A program made the translations under genes and the position numbers. From contig JAPMOS010000044.1 in NCBI GenBank assembly GCA_027972325.1, positions 1 to 64,000 of the forward strand: DNA of 64,000 bases. Reading direction: 5' to 3'. Source of the DNA: Paratrimastix pyriformis (Eukaryota > Preaxostyla > Paratrimastigidae). This document shows positions 1 through 12,800 of this stretch, piece after piece. The notes under the pieces are model-generated. The model was not told the origin of the DNA, searched no databases, and saw only the letters and a program-made list of their open reading frames with translations. Positions within the stretch are counted from its first letter, which is position 1. Each line of letters begins with the position of its first letter.

Positions 1-3000
1 CTCATCATTCATCCCGCCTGCCGGCTGCCCGGCCCTCCTGACGCACCTCGCGTTCATCTGCTCCTCCCTCGCCGCTGTGCCGCCGAGAGTTCTTCGGTCA
101 CGGGACGGCCGACACCACGGCGAGCGCCTCAGCCTGGTCGTCACGGGCCGCGACGCCTACGGAAACGTGGTCGCCTGCACCGCCGCCACGGCCGCGACCA
201 CCTTTGCTGCCCTCGGCCTGGGGCTGAACTGGACCTGCTCGGCCGACGCCGGCCCTCTTCGTGGCCACCGTCACCCCGACGGGGCCGGCGCACACGGCCT
301 TGGCGGGGCCCTCCTGGGCAGCAACGGGGCAGCCGGGGTCGTGGTGGAACCCGGTCTGCAGGCCCTCGATCGTCGGCCATCCTCACCGCCATATGCATTC
401 CCTTTCATTCCATCTCACCGCCGCCCCCCGTTCCCACCGCCGCCCCGCTCGCCTCGTCATCCACAGCGTCCATCGCAGCCGGCACGAGCGAGCTGGTTGG
501 CCTCTGCCTGCCGGGGCACCCTTGCGGCGGGCAGCCCGGCCACGGTGCGGGTGGCGGGGCGCGACGCGTTCGGCAACCCGGTGCCCTGCACGGCCGCCGC
601 CACGGCCACGGCCGGGAGTCGCCCTTCACGGTGGCGGCCGAGGACGGGAGCCCCTGGCGGGCCTGAGCTGGGCCTGCTCGGCCGACGTGCCGGCCTCTTC
701 GTGGGCACCTTCACGCCCGCCCTGGCCGACGTGGGCCCCACACCCTGACCGTCCTCTGCGCCGGGCGCCGCTGCTGCTGGCGGGGCGGCTCGGCCTCGCT
801 CAACGTCACCGTCACCGGTCCGCGGCTGGGCCCCGCTTCCCTCTGACGCCACCCGCCACGCCCGCCCGCCCGCCCGCCTCCCGCTAGCAATCATATCTCG
901 TCCGTCCACCCTGGACAACAGGCCCCCTCGGCCGGCCAGAGCAGCTTCGCCATCGAGGGCGGGGACGGCCGTCCCTGCGGGCTCGCAGCTTGTGGTGACG
1001 GTGACGGCCCGGGACGCGGCTGGGACGGTGATCCCTGCACGGCCCCACGGCCAACGCCACCTTCGGGCTGCTGGTTGGCCTGGCGGCGCCGGCCGGCCTG
1101 ACCTGGAGCTGCTCGGCCGACCTGCCGGCCCGCTTCGTGGCCCGCCTGGCCGCGCCCGAGGCCACCGGCCCGACCAGCCTGGCCGTCACCCTGGGCGGGC
1201 TGCCCCTGGGCGGCGGCTCGGGGCCGCCATCACCGTCACGCCCGGTCCGCTCCCCGGTGGCCCCGCCCACCAGCCTCAGCTCCCCGCCAGCGGTGCCGCA
1301 TCACCCCTCGACCCCTGCCCCTTCCGGCGGAGCTGCTCATCATCTCATCTCGTCTGCGTCCCGTCCTCCCCCTCCTCCCCGGGCACCTCTCGGCAGCGGT
1401 GGTCTCGGCTGGGCGGAGCGGCTTCCTGGGCGGCTGTGGCGGCGGGGGCGAGTGCGCCTGCCTGGCCGGGGCGGCCTGCACCCTGCTGGCGGTGGCCGGG
1501 CGCGACTCGGCCGGGGCGGCTGTGGGCTGCACCAACGCCACCGCCGCGACCACCTTCGGGCTGCAGTGGGACGGGCCGCCCCACCCGCGGGTTCGGGGAC
1601 GGGCGGCGGCCCTGGGCTGAGCTGGTCCTGCTCGGCCGACGTGCCGTCCCTCTTCGTGGCCACGGGCACCCTCACCGCCGCCGGGTCGCACAGGGTGGCC
1701 GCCACCTACGGCGGCCTGGTGCTGGGCGGAGGAGGCGGGGCGGCTGTCAACCTGACCGTCACCCCTGGTCTGTCGACTGGCCCTGGCCTCGGCCTCGGCC
1801 TCGGCACTTGAATGGGCCCGCCACGCTCGTCTGGGGGGGCCATCTCACCATCCGTTCGGCCTTCTTCCCTTGGTCGCTCCCCTGTGTGTCCGTGCCCGCG
1901 CGCGCTTTGCAGGGCCCCCCGCGGCCAGTGCGAGTCGGGTGGTGGCGGCCCCTGCCGGGACCCTGACCGCGGGCAGCGCGGGGACGGTCGTCCTGGCGGC
2001 CCGCGACGCGTACGGCAACCCGATCGGCTGCAGCAACGCCACCGCGGCGGCGGCCTTCGGGGTGCAGTGGGCCGGCGGGGGGGCGGCGGCGGCGGCGGAT
2101 GCGGCGGTGCGGTGGAGCTGCTCGGGGGCGGCGCCGGCCCTCTTCGTGGGCGCCTTCGGGGCCCCCACGGCCAGCGGGGCCCACCTGCTCCGGGTCAGCA
2201 CAGCCGCCCACCCACCGGCCGGGGGGTTACTGCTGGCTGGGGGCGAGCTGGCGGTGGCCGTGGGCCCGGGTCCGGTCAGCCCGCAGCAGAGCGGCCTCAG
2301 CTGCCCGGCCCTGGCCACGGCGGGGGTGCCCCTGCGGGCCACCATCGCCGCCCGGGATGCCTACGGGAACGCCGTCCCTTGCACTGCCGCCTCCGATGCC
2401 GATGCCGATGCCGATGCCGAGGGGGCTGCCGCGGCCGCGGGGCTGGGGCTGCAGTGGGACGGCGGGGCGGCGCCGGCGGGCCTGAACTGGACCTGCTCGG
2501 GGGACGTGCCGGCCCTCTTCGTGGCCACCTTCACCCCGACGGGGGCCGGGCCGCACACCCTGGGCGCCCGGTGTGGGGGCGTCCCCTTGGGCGCCGGCGG
2601 GGCGGCCCAGGTGGAGGTGGGGCCGGGTCTGCCAGCAGCCAGCCGCCGCCCCTTCATGGCCAGCGGGTGACGGGCGGCGGGGTGGGAGTTGGGGTCGGGT
2701 GTGAGGGGAGTTTGGGGGTGAGGGGGTGGGAACCGCAAGCCTCACCTCGTCTTCGTCCCTTCTGTAGGCTCGCTGTCGGCGGGCACGAGTGCGTTGGTTG
2801 GCCTCTGGTCGGGCGGTGCGGAGGCCGGGGCGGCCGGGGGCACCCTTGCGGCGGGCAGCCCGGCCACGGTGCGGGTGGCGGGGCGCGACGCCTTCGGCAA
2901 CCCGGTGCCCTGCACGGCCGCCGCCACGGCCACGGCCGGGGAGTCGCCCTTCACGGTGGCGGCCGAGGACGGGAGCCCCCTGGCGGGCCTGAGCTGGGCC

Positions 3001-6000
3001 TGCTCGGCCGACGTGCCGGCCCTCTTCGTGGGCACCTTCACGCCCGCCCTGGCCGACGTGGGCCCCCACACCCTGACCGTCCTCTGCGCCGGGGCGCCGC
3101 TGCTGCTGGCGGGGGGCGGCTCGGCATCACTCAACGTCACCGTCACCGGTCCGCCACCGGCCACCCACCCCTCTGCCCTCTGCCTTCCCCCTCACCCACC
3201 CGGCTTCCATCCCGGCTTCCATCCCGCGCGATTCCGCTGAATGTGTGGGTGCGCTGGTGGGCGGCCTGCTGGCTGTGGTGCAGGCCCCGCCTCGGCCGGC
3301 CGGAGCAGCTTCGTCATCGGGGGCGGCGGCGCGGGGGTGACGGCCGTCCCTGCGGGCTCGCAGCTTGTGGTGACGGTGACGGCCCGGGACGCGGCTGGGA
3401 CGGTGATCCCCTGCACGGGCCCCACGGCCAACGCCACCTTCGGGCTGCTGGTGGCGGATGGCGGGCCCGTCGTCAGCTGGGGCTGCTCGGCCGAGGTGCC
3501 GGCCCGCTTCGTGGGCTCGGTCACGGCCACGGGAGCCGCCGGGTCGGCCCACGCGGTGACCGTGACCGCCCTCGGCGACGGCGGGGTTCTCGGGGGCGGC
3601 CCCGTCACGGTGACCATCAGCGCCGGTCTGCTGCCCCAGCCGCCCCACGCCAGCCCCTCCCGGCGGCCCGTTTTCGGCCATGGGATCTGCGGGATGCCCC
3701 ACGGTTTCGCTCACCCTACGGTACTGCTGTGCCGTGTGCGGGTGCAGCGGTGGTGGCTGCGGGGCGGAGCGTCTTCGTGGCCCCGGCGAGCATCCCCGCG
3801 GGGGCGGCCTGCACGGTGCTGGTGGCGGCCCGCGACGGGGCCGGGGTGGCGGTCCCCTGCACGGGCGCCCTGGCAGGCAGCACCTTCGGGCTGCTGTGGG
3901 ACGGGGCCGGGGGCGCCGCCGTGCCGGGTGGTGGGGGCGGCCCGACCTGGTCGTGCAGCCCGGAGACGCCCAGCCGGTTCGCGGCTGCCCTGGCCCCCAC
4001 CCAGGCGGGGCCCCACACGGTGGCCATCAGCTACGGGGGCCAGCCCGTCCCGACGGTGGCCACGGGGGCCGGGGCTGCGGCGGCGCCGGCGCCGGTGGTG
4101 GTGGCCGTGGTGTGGGTCACGGCCGGGGCGGCAGCCGCGGGGCCGAGCGACTTTGGGGCGCCCGCCACGAGCCGGGCCGACCCGACGGCGGCCGGGGCGA
4201 CGGCGGTCACCTTCACGGCCCGCGACGCGTACGGCAACCGGGTCCCCTGCACGGCCGCCACGGCCGGGGCCACCTTCGCCCTGCTGGTGGACGGGGCCCC
4301 GGCCGCGGCCAACGTCAGCTGGGGCTGCGCCAACGCGACCGCCGGCAGCGGCACGGGCAGCGGCGAGTCGGAGGCGTCGGTTTTCGTGGCCCGGTGGGCC
4401 TCGGGGGCGCTGGGGGCCCACGTCCTGACGGCCACCTGCGGGGGCGCCCCCATGAGCGGCCGGGCCGTGTGCACCCTGCTCCCTGGTCCGCGCGCCTCCC
4501 CCCTTCCCGGCTGCCCCGATCACGTCCTGCTTGGTGGTGGTGCGGCGTCAGCCAGCAAGCCATCACCCATCACCCGCACCTGCCTCTTGCCCTCACGAAC
4601 CTCCGTCTGGTCTCATCCCCTCTTCCGTCTTCTGCTGGCTGCCTTTCCCGCTGCTCGCCGCTGCTCCCCCGTGTTGCCGCCCTGCACGCCGCCACAGGGC
4701 CGCCGACGGCCGAGCGGAGCCGGTACGCCATCATCCAGCCGACCGCTGCTGCCGGGGCGGCGGCGGCGACGGGGGCGGCGGCGGTGGCAGTGCAGGTTGG
4801 GGTGGGGCAGCCTGTGCGGGTGGCGGTGGAGGCCCGCGACGGGTACGGCAACCGGGTGGGCTGCACGGCCCTGACGGCCGGGACCGCCTTCGAGCTGCTC
4901 TGGGACGGGGCCCCCGCCCCCCAGCCTGCCCCCGACCCGGCCTGGTCCTGCGGCGGCACCGGATCGTCGGCCTCTCTCACCCCCTCCTCGGTGGAGGAGG
5001 ACTTCGTGGGCGAGGTGCGGCCCCCTGCGCCCGGGCCTCACGTGCTGGCCGTGGGCACCCGGGTGGTCGCCGAGGGCGGCGTCGGGGCGTCGGGGCGGCT
5101 GGCACTGCTGGCACAGGGCAACACGACCCTGGCCGTGACGGCGCCCGCCATGGCCAACACCAGCCGGCTGGCGTGGGTGGTGGCCCCCTCTGGGGGGTCG
5201 GCGGCGGCGGCGGCAGTGGTGGTTGTGGGCCTGGGCCAGAACCTGACCCTGGGGCTGGAGGCCCGGGACGCGGCGGGGGCGCTGATCCCCTGCCCGTACG
5301 CCAGCCCCGAGCCGCCCTTCGGGGTGCTCTGGGACGGGGCCGCCCTGCCGCAGGTGGAGTGGGGCTGCGCCCCGGGCAACGTGACGCTGCCCGACGGGAC
5401 CCCCGGCCCGGGCTCGCTCTACCGGGCCCGCTTCGCGGCCTGGGCGGGGCTGCCCGCTGCGGGGGCCGCCAACGGGACGACGGCCGTCAACTGCACCCTC
5501 GAGGTGCGCTGCAGCGACGGTGGTGGCGGCGGCGGGTCGGCGGCGGTGGTGGTGGACGGGGGCCCGAGGCTCGTCACGGTCATCAACGGTCCGCCTCGCC
5601 CATCCTCCCTTCCCTTTGTTACTCTGCCTCTGCCTCTGCCCACTCACTGGTGACTGACTGGCTCCACTCTCCCTTCTGTGCCGCCCGCCGCCAGACACGA
5701 CCTCCCCCGTGGTGGGCGAGCTCCGCCTGACGAGCAGCAACCCGGCGGGGGACGGGGCCTGGGCCCGGCCGGGGGACACCCTGCGGGGCCGCTTCCTGGC
5801 CAGCGAGCCGCTCCGCTCGGCCGCCGTCACCATCGCCGGCCACCCGCTGGCCGCCCGCCCCACGACCACCACCACCACGGCGGCGGCGGCGGCGGGCGAG
5901 TGGTGGGAGGCGACGGTGGTGGTGGGGCCGGCCGACTGCGCGGCCTGGGAGGGGCCGCCCTGGGTTTGCCGTGACCGAGGCCACCGACCTGGCCGGCAAC

Positions 6001-8706
6001 GGGCTGCGGGCGGCCCCGGTGGTGGCGGCGAGTGGCGCGGGGCGGTGGTGCTGGACTGCACCGCGCCGGCCGTGAGTCGGCTGGCCTTCGGCAGCTCGAA
6101 CGCCAACCCGCGTGTGGCCCAGCCGGGCGACCTGCTGACGGTGGCCCTGACCGCCACCGAGCCGGGTCCGCCCGAGGGCGTCCGGCTCACCATCGCCGGC
6201 CACCCGGTCAACGTCATCCTCGCCCCCGCCGCCCGGGCCGGCACCATCGCCAGCACCAACCACAGCGCCGGCACCGGCACCAACCACAGCGCCGGCACCA
6301 GCAGCAACTCGGCGTCGGCTGTGGGGGTGGCCTTCGTGGGCTCGTATCGGCTGGGGGCGGCCGACGCGGTGGGGCCTGTGGGCTTCCTGCTGAGCGGGCT
6401 CGCCGACCGGGCCGGCAACAGCCTCGCGGCCGCCCTCAGCGTCGCCACCGAGGGCCCCTCGCTGATCTACTTCGGTCCGGCGCCACCGCCACCGCCACCG
6501 CCACCGCCGTCACCCCCGCCACTGTTGTCCCCCATCCCACCCACGGCGGCACCTGCCCCCTCGCGCTGCCTGTTGCCTGCCTTCGCCGCTCGCCCTCCCC
6601 GCTCGTGGCTCGATCGTCATCGCGGTTTCTCCATTCGGGGGGCGCGGCGGTGGTGGGTGGTGGGGGTGTTGCAGGGAGCAACTGCACGCTGGACGAGGAC
6701 TGCGGCGGGGGCGGGGCCACCTGCGTGGTGGCGGTGGCGGCGGGCAGCGGCAGCGGCAGCAGCGGGGGCGGCCTCCTCTACGGGTGCCGCTGCCCATCCG
6801 GCCGCACGGGGCCGCAGTGCCAAACCAACACCACAGGTCCGCGCCCCGCACCACCGCACACCGCACCGCTGCCTGACCAAGCCCCGTGACGCACGACCAT
6901 CAACACACGCAGTCACACACCCACGCTCCCCTCTCCCATGCTCCTCTCCCACCATTCATCCATCCTTGTTGCCTGCTGCTGGCGTGCAGTGCCTGAGGAG
7001 GAGACGCGCCGCTGCTGGGGGGACGCCGACTGCCAGCAAGGGGGCGACGGGGCGGCCCGGTGCCAGTCGACTGCCGCCGGTGGCGGGGGGGGCCTGGTCT
7101 GGGGGTGCCGCTGCACGGGCCCCCAGTTCGCCCTGGTCGAGGCGGCCGCGGCCAACAACCGCACCAGCGGCGACGCCTGCCTCCGAGTGGGGCCAGCCGG
7201 GGCCACGGGCCTCTGGGCGGCCTACCTGGGGGGCGCCCTGGGGGCCCTGCTCCTGGCCGGGCTGGCCGCCCTGGGCCTGCTGCTCCTCGTCCGGCGCCGC
7301 CGCCGCCGCCAGGACGACAAGGTCAGCCCAGCCAACCAGCCGATCCCCCCACCCCCCCCTGCCCCGCCTGCCTGCCTGCTTGTCCCACCCGCCACACCGC
7401 TCCTCCTTTTGCCCCCGCCGGCGCGCACCACCCGTTCGAGCCCCCCGAACATCGCTTTGGGTTTTTTTGTTTTTGGCATTCGATCCATTTGTCATTCGCT
7501 TTGGTTTGGCATTCGGTCCTTCTCATGCCCCTCCTTTCCCCCTCTCCCCGTCTCCTGTCCCTCCCTGTGCTGCGCAGCGGATCCACGTCGTGGAGGCCGC
7601 AGAGGCGTCGGGCCCGGGGGGACCGGCTGCCCTGGTGGCGGTCAACCCGCTGCTGGGGGCGGCGGCCTCCGATGGGGCCTTCGAGCTGGCCGCCCTGAAG
7701 GCGCCCCAGCAGCCCCAGCAGCCGCAGCAGCCGCAGCCGCAGCCCGAGCCCGCTGACACCAACGACGGCAAGCTCTGCCCTGACCCCTGGCCGCCCGCCA
7801 CCCCCGCCGTGGGGAAGTCCGACGACGAGGCCATCCCCCCGCCGGCACGGTCGGCTTCGCCCGTGCTGCTGACCGACTCCAAGCCCTTCCCCTCCCCCTC
7901 CTCCCCGCCCCCACTGGCCGAGGTCGTCCCCGCCCCCTCGGCTGCGGCGGCGCTGCTCGAGATGGCGATGGCGCGGCCCCCCGAGGACCTCGGCGCCGCC
8001 ACCTCGCTGCCGGCTGCCCTCCTCCGCCCCTCCGCCGCCGACACGGCGGCCACTCCGCCCCCGCCGCCCTTCTCGGCCTGGCTGGCAGCGGCCCCCAGCG
8101 CCCCGCCCCCACCACCGCCACACTCCTCGGGACCGGCCCTCGCCGGCGGGTGGCCGCCCACACCACCGCTGATGCTGGGAGGAGGGGAACTCACCATGTC
8201 CGACGTGGCCCTCCTGGGCGCCGCCCCTGGGGCCGGGGCCGCCGTGGGGGGGAAGGCAGGCCGGGTGGAGCTGCCCGGCTCGCTCGACCTGTCCCTGTCC
8301 CCACACCCCGCCTCCACCGCCGCCGCCGCCCCGGAGGCTCTGCTCTTGATGCAGACCCCGGCCCCTGCCCCGTCGCCCACCGGCAGCGGCAGCGGGACCA
8401 GCGGCCCCTCGCTGGACGTGCTGCTCCTGGGAGCGGCACTGGCGGCACGCAGGCCCCGGCCCCGGCCCCACGCACACCGCCCGCGGGTGGCCCTGGACAG
8501 TCTGCTGACCACAACGGCGTCCCAACCCCTCGACCACCCTGCCGGCCAGCAGGCCGCCATCTCTGCGGGGCCACGACCAGCGCTCCCGGACCCTGGAGAC
8601 TCTTTGGCCGCCGCTCCGGCACCCCTGGGAGGCAGGTTGCCCCCACCCCCTCCGCCCGGCCTCCCGGTCCGGCCGCGCCCGGCCGCCCTGGGCCGAGGCC
8701 ACATGG
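1..8706 (+). repeat. Left arm of large inverted repeat
   Basis: The reverse complement of 26485-17903 matches this stretch through exons and introns alike, with scattered small indels. The match starts at or before base 1 (CTCATTCATCCCGCCTGCC in both). It stops abruptly at about 8706, after the shared GGGCCGAGG(C/T)CACAT, a few codons before the stop. The left arm is about 120 bp longer, partly because of extra sequence in the tail exon. Confidence 0.93.
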
Positions 8707-8720
8707 CGGCCCACGAATAA
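1..8720 (+). CDS. Giant Ig/filamin-repeat surface protein, 3' part (left copy)
   Basis: This is the C-terminal part of a giant type I membrane protein; the 5' part lies left of the window. Approximate exons are 77-353, 480-822, 935-1246, 1400-1768, 1912-2626, 2768-3145, 3275-3630, 3752-4485, 4698-5588, 5694-6474, 6677-6834, 6989-7318 and 7577-8720 (stop TAA). Each early exon is one or two Ig/filamin-like modules with a RDAYGN-type motif followed by Cys and then W(S/T/G)C. They are followed by two invasin/cadherin-like Ig modules (5694-6474), an EGF-like exon (GCRCPSGRTGPQC), a second Cys-rich exon ending in a membrane helix and an R6 stop-transfer, and a Pro/Ala-rich cytoplasmic tail. Several exons before 1700, and one near 5960, lose frame at G/C runs where the right copy stays open. 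I read these as consensus errors rather than decay. The ligand is unknown; adhesion or a cell-coat role is inference. Confidence 0.82.
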
Positions 8721-8787
8721 CACGGCTGTTGGCGATTTGCTGCTTCGTCCCCTCTTTTCTTTTTCTCTCGGATTCTGTGTCGATGCG

Positions 8788-9166
8788 TCTGTCTGCCTGT
8801 GTGCCTGTGTGCCTGTGCCTGTCTGCCTGTCTGCCTGTCTGCCTGTCTGCCTGTCTGCCTGTCTGCCTGTCTGCCTGTCTGCCTGTCTGCCTGTCTGCCT
8901 GTCTGCCTGTCTGCCTGTCTGCCTGTGTGCCTGTGTGCCTGTGTGCCTGTGTGTCTGTCTGCCTGTGTGCCTGTGTGCCTGTGTGCCTGTGTGCCTGTGT
9001 GCCTGTGTGCCTGTGTGCCTGTGTGCCTGTGTGCCTGTGTGCCTGTGTGCCTGTGTGCCTGTGTGCCTGTGTGCCTGTGTGCTTGTGTGCCTGTGTGCCT
9101 GTGTGCCTGTGTGCCTGTGTGCCTGTCTGCCTGTGTGCCTGTCTGCCTGTGCCTGTGTGTCTGTGC
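8788..9166. repeat. 8-bp minisatellite, TGCCTGTS units
   Basis: About 45 tandem copies of an 8-bp unit. The first block is mainly TGCCTGTC and the second mainly TGCCTGTG, with a few mixed units at both ends. It begins about 70 bp after the stop codon of the left giant gene, just outside the inverted-repeat boundary. The long Cys-rich or His/Thr-rich reading frames here are translations of the repeat in different frames, not genes. Confidence 0.95.
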
Positions 9167-9830
9167 GTCCCTTTCCCCGTCCCCCTTCCCCGTCCCCCTT
9201 CCCTTCCATTCCCCGTCCCCCTTCCCTTCCAGTCCCCGTCCCTTCCCTTTGTCCGTCTGCCTGCGTCGTGTCTGCGTGTCTCTGTGCCCACCTGCTGTTC
9301 TGTTCATCTCCGGATCGGCTCCCTCTCGCGCGTCTGCGTCATTTCGGCTTTCTCTCCTTCCGTGTCCGTGTCCCGTGTCCCTTGTCCGTCTGTCTTTGTA
9401 CTGCCTTTTCGTTCCCCTTGGATTCGAGTGCGCCAACATGGTGGAAGCGTCGATCAATTCGATTTCTGTGGGGCCAGACGAGGCACCCCGAAGGCCGCCA
9501 CACAAGGCGGTCGCACCGCAATCGATGGTTGGCGAGGCAGGCGGGGGGGGCGCCGCCCCCCGGGAAGAGAGAAAATTAAAGCGCAGAGCAAATCCGGCGG
9601 GATGACGAGAGAAAATCCGTTCGCATCGGGTTATCGAGATATCGGGGTGGTGGCGGCGGGGGGACAACCGCGCCCGGCCACACACCAGGCCCCGCCGCCG
9701 AAGCACACGTCCCGATGGCCGGCCCCACACCCTCGTGGATCACGTGCGCGATGAGGGCGCGCGTCGCGGGGGGGAAGACGGGCCGCCTCGGGAACACGTC
9801 GGGCCTGTCGGCTCACCGGAGGGGCGTCGC
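9167..9830. other. Convergent intergenic region
   Basis: This lies between the 3' ends of the left giant gene and the helicase gene. The first 140 bp are pyrimidine-rich on the + strand (repeats of CCCCTTCCCCGT). The rest is unique sequence with no coding signal, tRNA or repeat that I can support. AAATTAAA at about 9572 may belong to a 3' end signal for one of the genes, but this is weak. Confidence 0.6.
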
Positions 9831-12800
9831 TCAGTAGTGGCCCCGCCCACCGCCATAGCCGCCCCGGCCGCCCCCATAGCCGCCCCGCCCTCCGCCATAG
9901 CCGCCCCGCCCACCGTAGCCGCCCCGGCCGCCCCCATAGCCGCCGCTGCTGCCGCCCCGGTGGCCCCAGCCCCCGCCTCCGGAGGACATGCCGGGCACCT
10001 CCTCCCGCTGGAGCAGCTCGGGGAGGCTGGTCGCCACGAGGACCTCGTAGAACCGGTTGCCCGCGAAGGCCTTGATGAAGGGGTCGACCTTGGCCGAGGG
10101 CACGTCGAAGACGGCCGCCTTGCGGTCCTTCGTCAGCCGCATGGCCTGCGCCTGCGCCACCCGCATGGAAAGCCGAGGGGGGTGAGAGGCAGGCAGGGGC
10201 AGGCAGGGGGGCAAGGCAGGCAGGGGGCGAGGCAGGCAGGGGGCGAGGCAGGCAGGCAGGCAGGGCACAGCGGGAGCATGCGGACCGCTGCGACGTCCTC
10301 CTCGAGCATCCACTTGCGGAGGCAGCCCCAGACGAAGCCCGGCCCGTGGAACTCGAGCGTCTCCACGGGGCGCGTCCAGCGCGACTGCTTGGCGGGCTCG
10401 GCCCCGGCGCTGGACCGCTGCCGGAAGAGCAGCGTCACCTGGCCCGTCTGGGCAGAGAGCAGCGAGCGGCTCTCGATGGCCTGGGTGTTCCCTGAGGAAG
10501 CCCGCGGAGGAGGACGGACAACAGACGGTGAGCCGGTCGGATTGGCCAAACGGCAATCCCAACCCCCACACACACACACACAGCAGGGCAGCGATGGGGG
10601 CGGACCTGAGACGAAGGCCAGGGCGCGGGCGAGGACCTCGGTGGCAGCCTGCATCTGGAGGGTGCACTGGCGGGCCAGGTCATCGGCCGCAGCGGGCTTG
10701 GGGGCCTCCTCGTCGTCCTCGTCGTCCTCGCCCTCCTCATCCTCATCCTGCTCCTTCGGCTTCTTCGCGTCGGTGGCCTCCTCCTGCTCGGTGGCCAGGG
10801 GCGTCTTGACGGCCACGGCAGCCACCCCGCCCACGGGCCGGATGGGGACGGGCTTCTTGATGCCCTTGGGGGTGTCCGCGTCCTCCTCGCTGCTGCTGCT
10901 GTCCTCGTCCTCGTCCTCGTCCTTCTCCTTGGCCTCCTTCTCCTTCTCCAGGCGCGGCTTCTTGCGGGCCTCCTCGGACTCGGCGGCCGGGGTGGTGGCG
11001 GCGGCCTTGGGGGCCGGGGAAGGCGACCGGGCCGGGGTCGGGGTGCGGGCCGGCGCGGGGCTGGGGCTGGGGCTAGGCGAGGGGCTCCGCTCGGGGCCCT
11101 CCTCGGCCGGGTCGGGCTCCTCGCCCGTCAGCTGCCGGTAGCGCTGCATGATCAGGTCGCGGGCCGTCTCGGCGAAGTAGGGCACGACGCCCCCGTTGAC
11201 GGTGCCCAGCGAATGGACGGCCTCGCGGCCCGCTGCGGCCAGAAGCTCAGCAGGCTGGGGCGGCCCCACGTGCTGCAGGGTCAGCTGCAGGCGCCGCTCC
11301 AGCTGGCCCAGCATGACCTCCTGCCGGGTGCCGAGTGCCGAGCCACGGGTTGCGGTCAGTCGTCAGTCCCAGCCGGGTGAGCGGGCGGGGGGCGGGGGGT
11401 TGGGGGTGGGGAGCGGCGGCGACGGACCTCGCGGGGCGAGTAGAAGATGATGCAGACGCCGGCACGGCCCGCACGGCCGGTACGGCCTGACCGGTGGACG
11501 TAGTTGTCGAAGTCCTGCAGCCAAACCCAAACCCAAACCCAAACCCAAACACGGGCGGGTCAGCCATGGGCTCCAGCAGGGGCGGAGGGACACAACCACG
11601 GGGCGGGGCGGATGGGCGGAGGAGGCCGGACCTTGGGGGCGTGGCAGAGGACGATCAGGTCGACCCGGGGGATGTCCAGCCCGCGGGAGGCCACGTCGGT
11701 GGCCACGAGGACGTTGAAGCGGCCCTCGCGGAACCCGGAGAGGGTCAGCTCGCGCTGGGTCTGGACAATGTCCCCGTGCAGGGCCTGCACCTGGTGCTTC
11801 TGGGAGAGCTCGGCGCTCAGGCAGAGTTCGTTGGCCTCGGCCTTCGTGTCCGCGAAGACGATCGCACGGCCCCCGGCGCCCGAGTAAACCTGCAGTGCCG
11901 CCCCCGCCACCACACACACCCAGGCGCACAGATTCGGATGAGGTCGCCAATGGTGCGGTGGTGGAGCCACGGGGGCAGTGAGGGCGGGAGTTGTGATGGT
12001 GGTGGGAGCAATGGTGCCGGAAGGTTAGTGGTAGCGATCGTTGTGGTGGTCGGTAGTGGTCGTCCCGGGCGACCAACCCTCTTCCGTGCCGCCTCCCTCA
12101 TCCTCCACTCCACGGGGGCGCGGGCGGACCTTAATGACGTCGGCCAGGGTGGCGGCGCGCTGGGTGTAGTGGACCTGCATGGCCAGGTGGCGGGTGCGGG
12201 AGGGCATCTTGTTCTGCTGGCCCTTGACCAGGTCGATCTCCTTGACGTGGTCCGCGGCCGGGGTGCGCATGTGGTTGCGGGACATGGCGCGCACCCAGGG
12301 CGGGATGGTCGCCGAGAAGAGCAGCAGCTGCCGGGTGCTGCCGGGGGGCGGCCGGGGGGCGGGGGTGAAGGCGGCCGGGCCGGCGCGGGGCGTGGGGGCG
12401 CGGCTGCCGGGGGCCTCGTCGTCCTCGAAGAACGACTCGATCGGCAGGCCCGACGCAACCTTCAGCACTTTCTGCGGGGGGCCCCGAGGGGGAAGCGCAG
12501 CCCCACGGGTGGGGGTGGGCAGGGCGAACGGGTGAGCGTGGGGGCCGGATAATGTACGAAAGGTGGCTGGGGGTGGGTGGGGACCAGACCTCGACGTCGG
12601 GGGCGAAGCCCATGTCGAGCATGCGGTCGGCTTCGTCGAGGACGATGAAGTCCAGCCGCGAGGGACCGCCGCTGCGGCTGGGGCGGGGAGGCGGCCGGCT
12701 TGGCGGCGCCGGCCGGAGCCGGGGAGGCCGAGGGCTTGGGGGTCGCGGGGGCCGGAGGGTGCAGCAGAAGGGAGTGGCGCTTCAGGTGGTCGAGAATGCG

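Noticed and set aside
1-1700. Left giant gene as a decayed pseudogene
   Set aside because: Breaks cluster at G/C runs, and reciprocal breaks occur in the right copy. The tail, membrane helix and most exons from 1870 to 8720 remain open, so consensus error is more likely.
8737-9605. Plus-strand Cys-rich frames reading CLSACLPVCL repeats
   Set aside because: They are pure translations of the minisatellite in different frames and have no flanking gene structure.
7523-9730. Long minus-strand open frame (about 735 codons) across the left tail exon and the minisatellite
   Set aside because: It is a shadow of the GC-rich tail exon and a His/Thr/Gln-rich translation of the 8-bp repeat, with no domain or splice signals of its own.
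11521-11548. Interstitial telomere
   Set aside because: Only four to five AAACCC units, immediately before a splice acceptor. A pyrimidine/T-rich tract is sufficient explanation.
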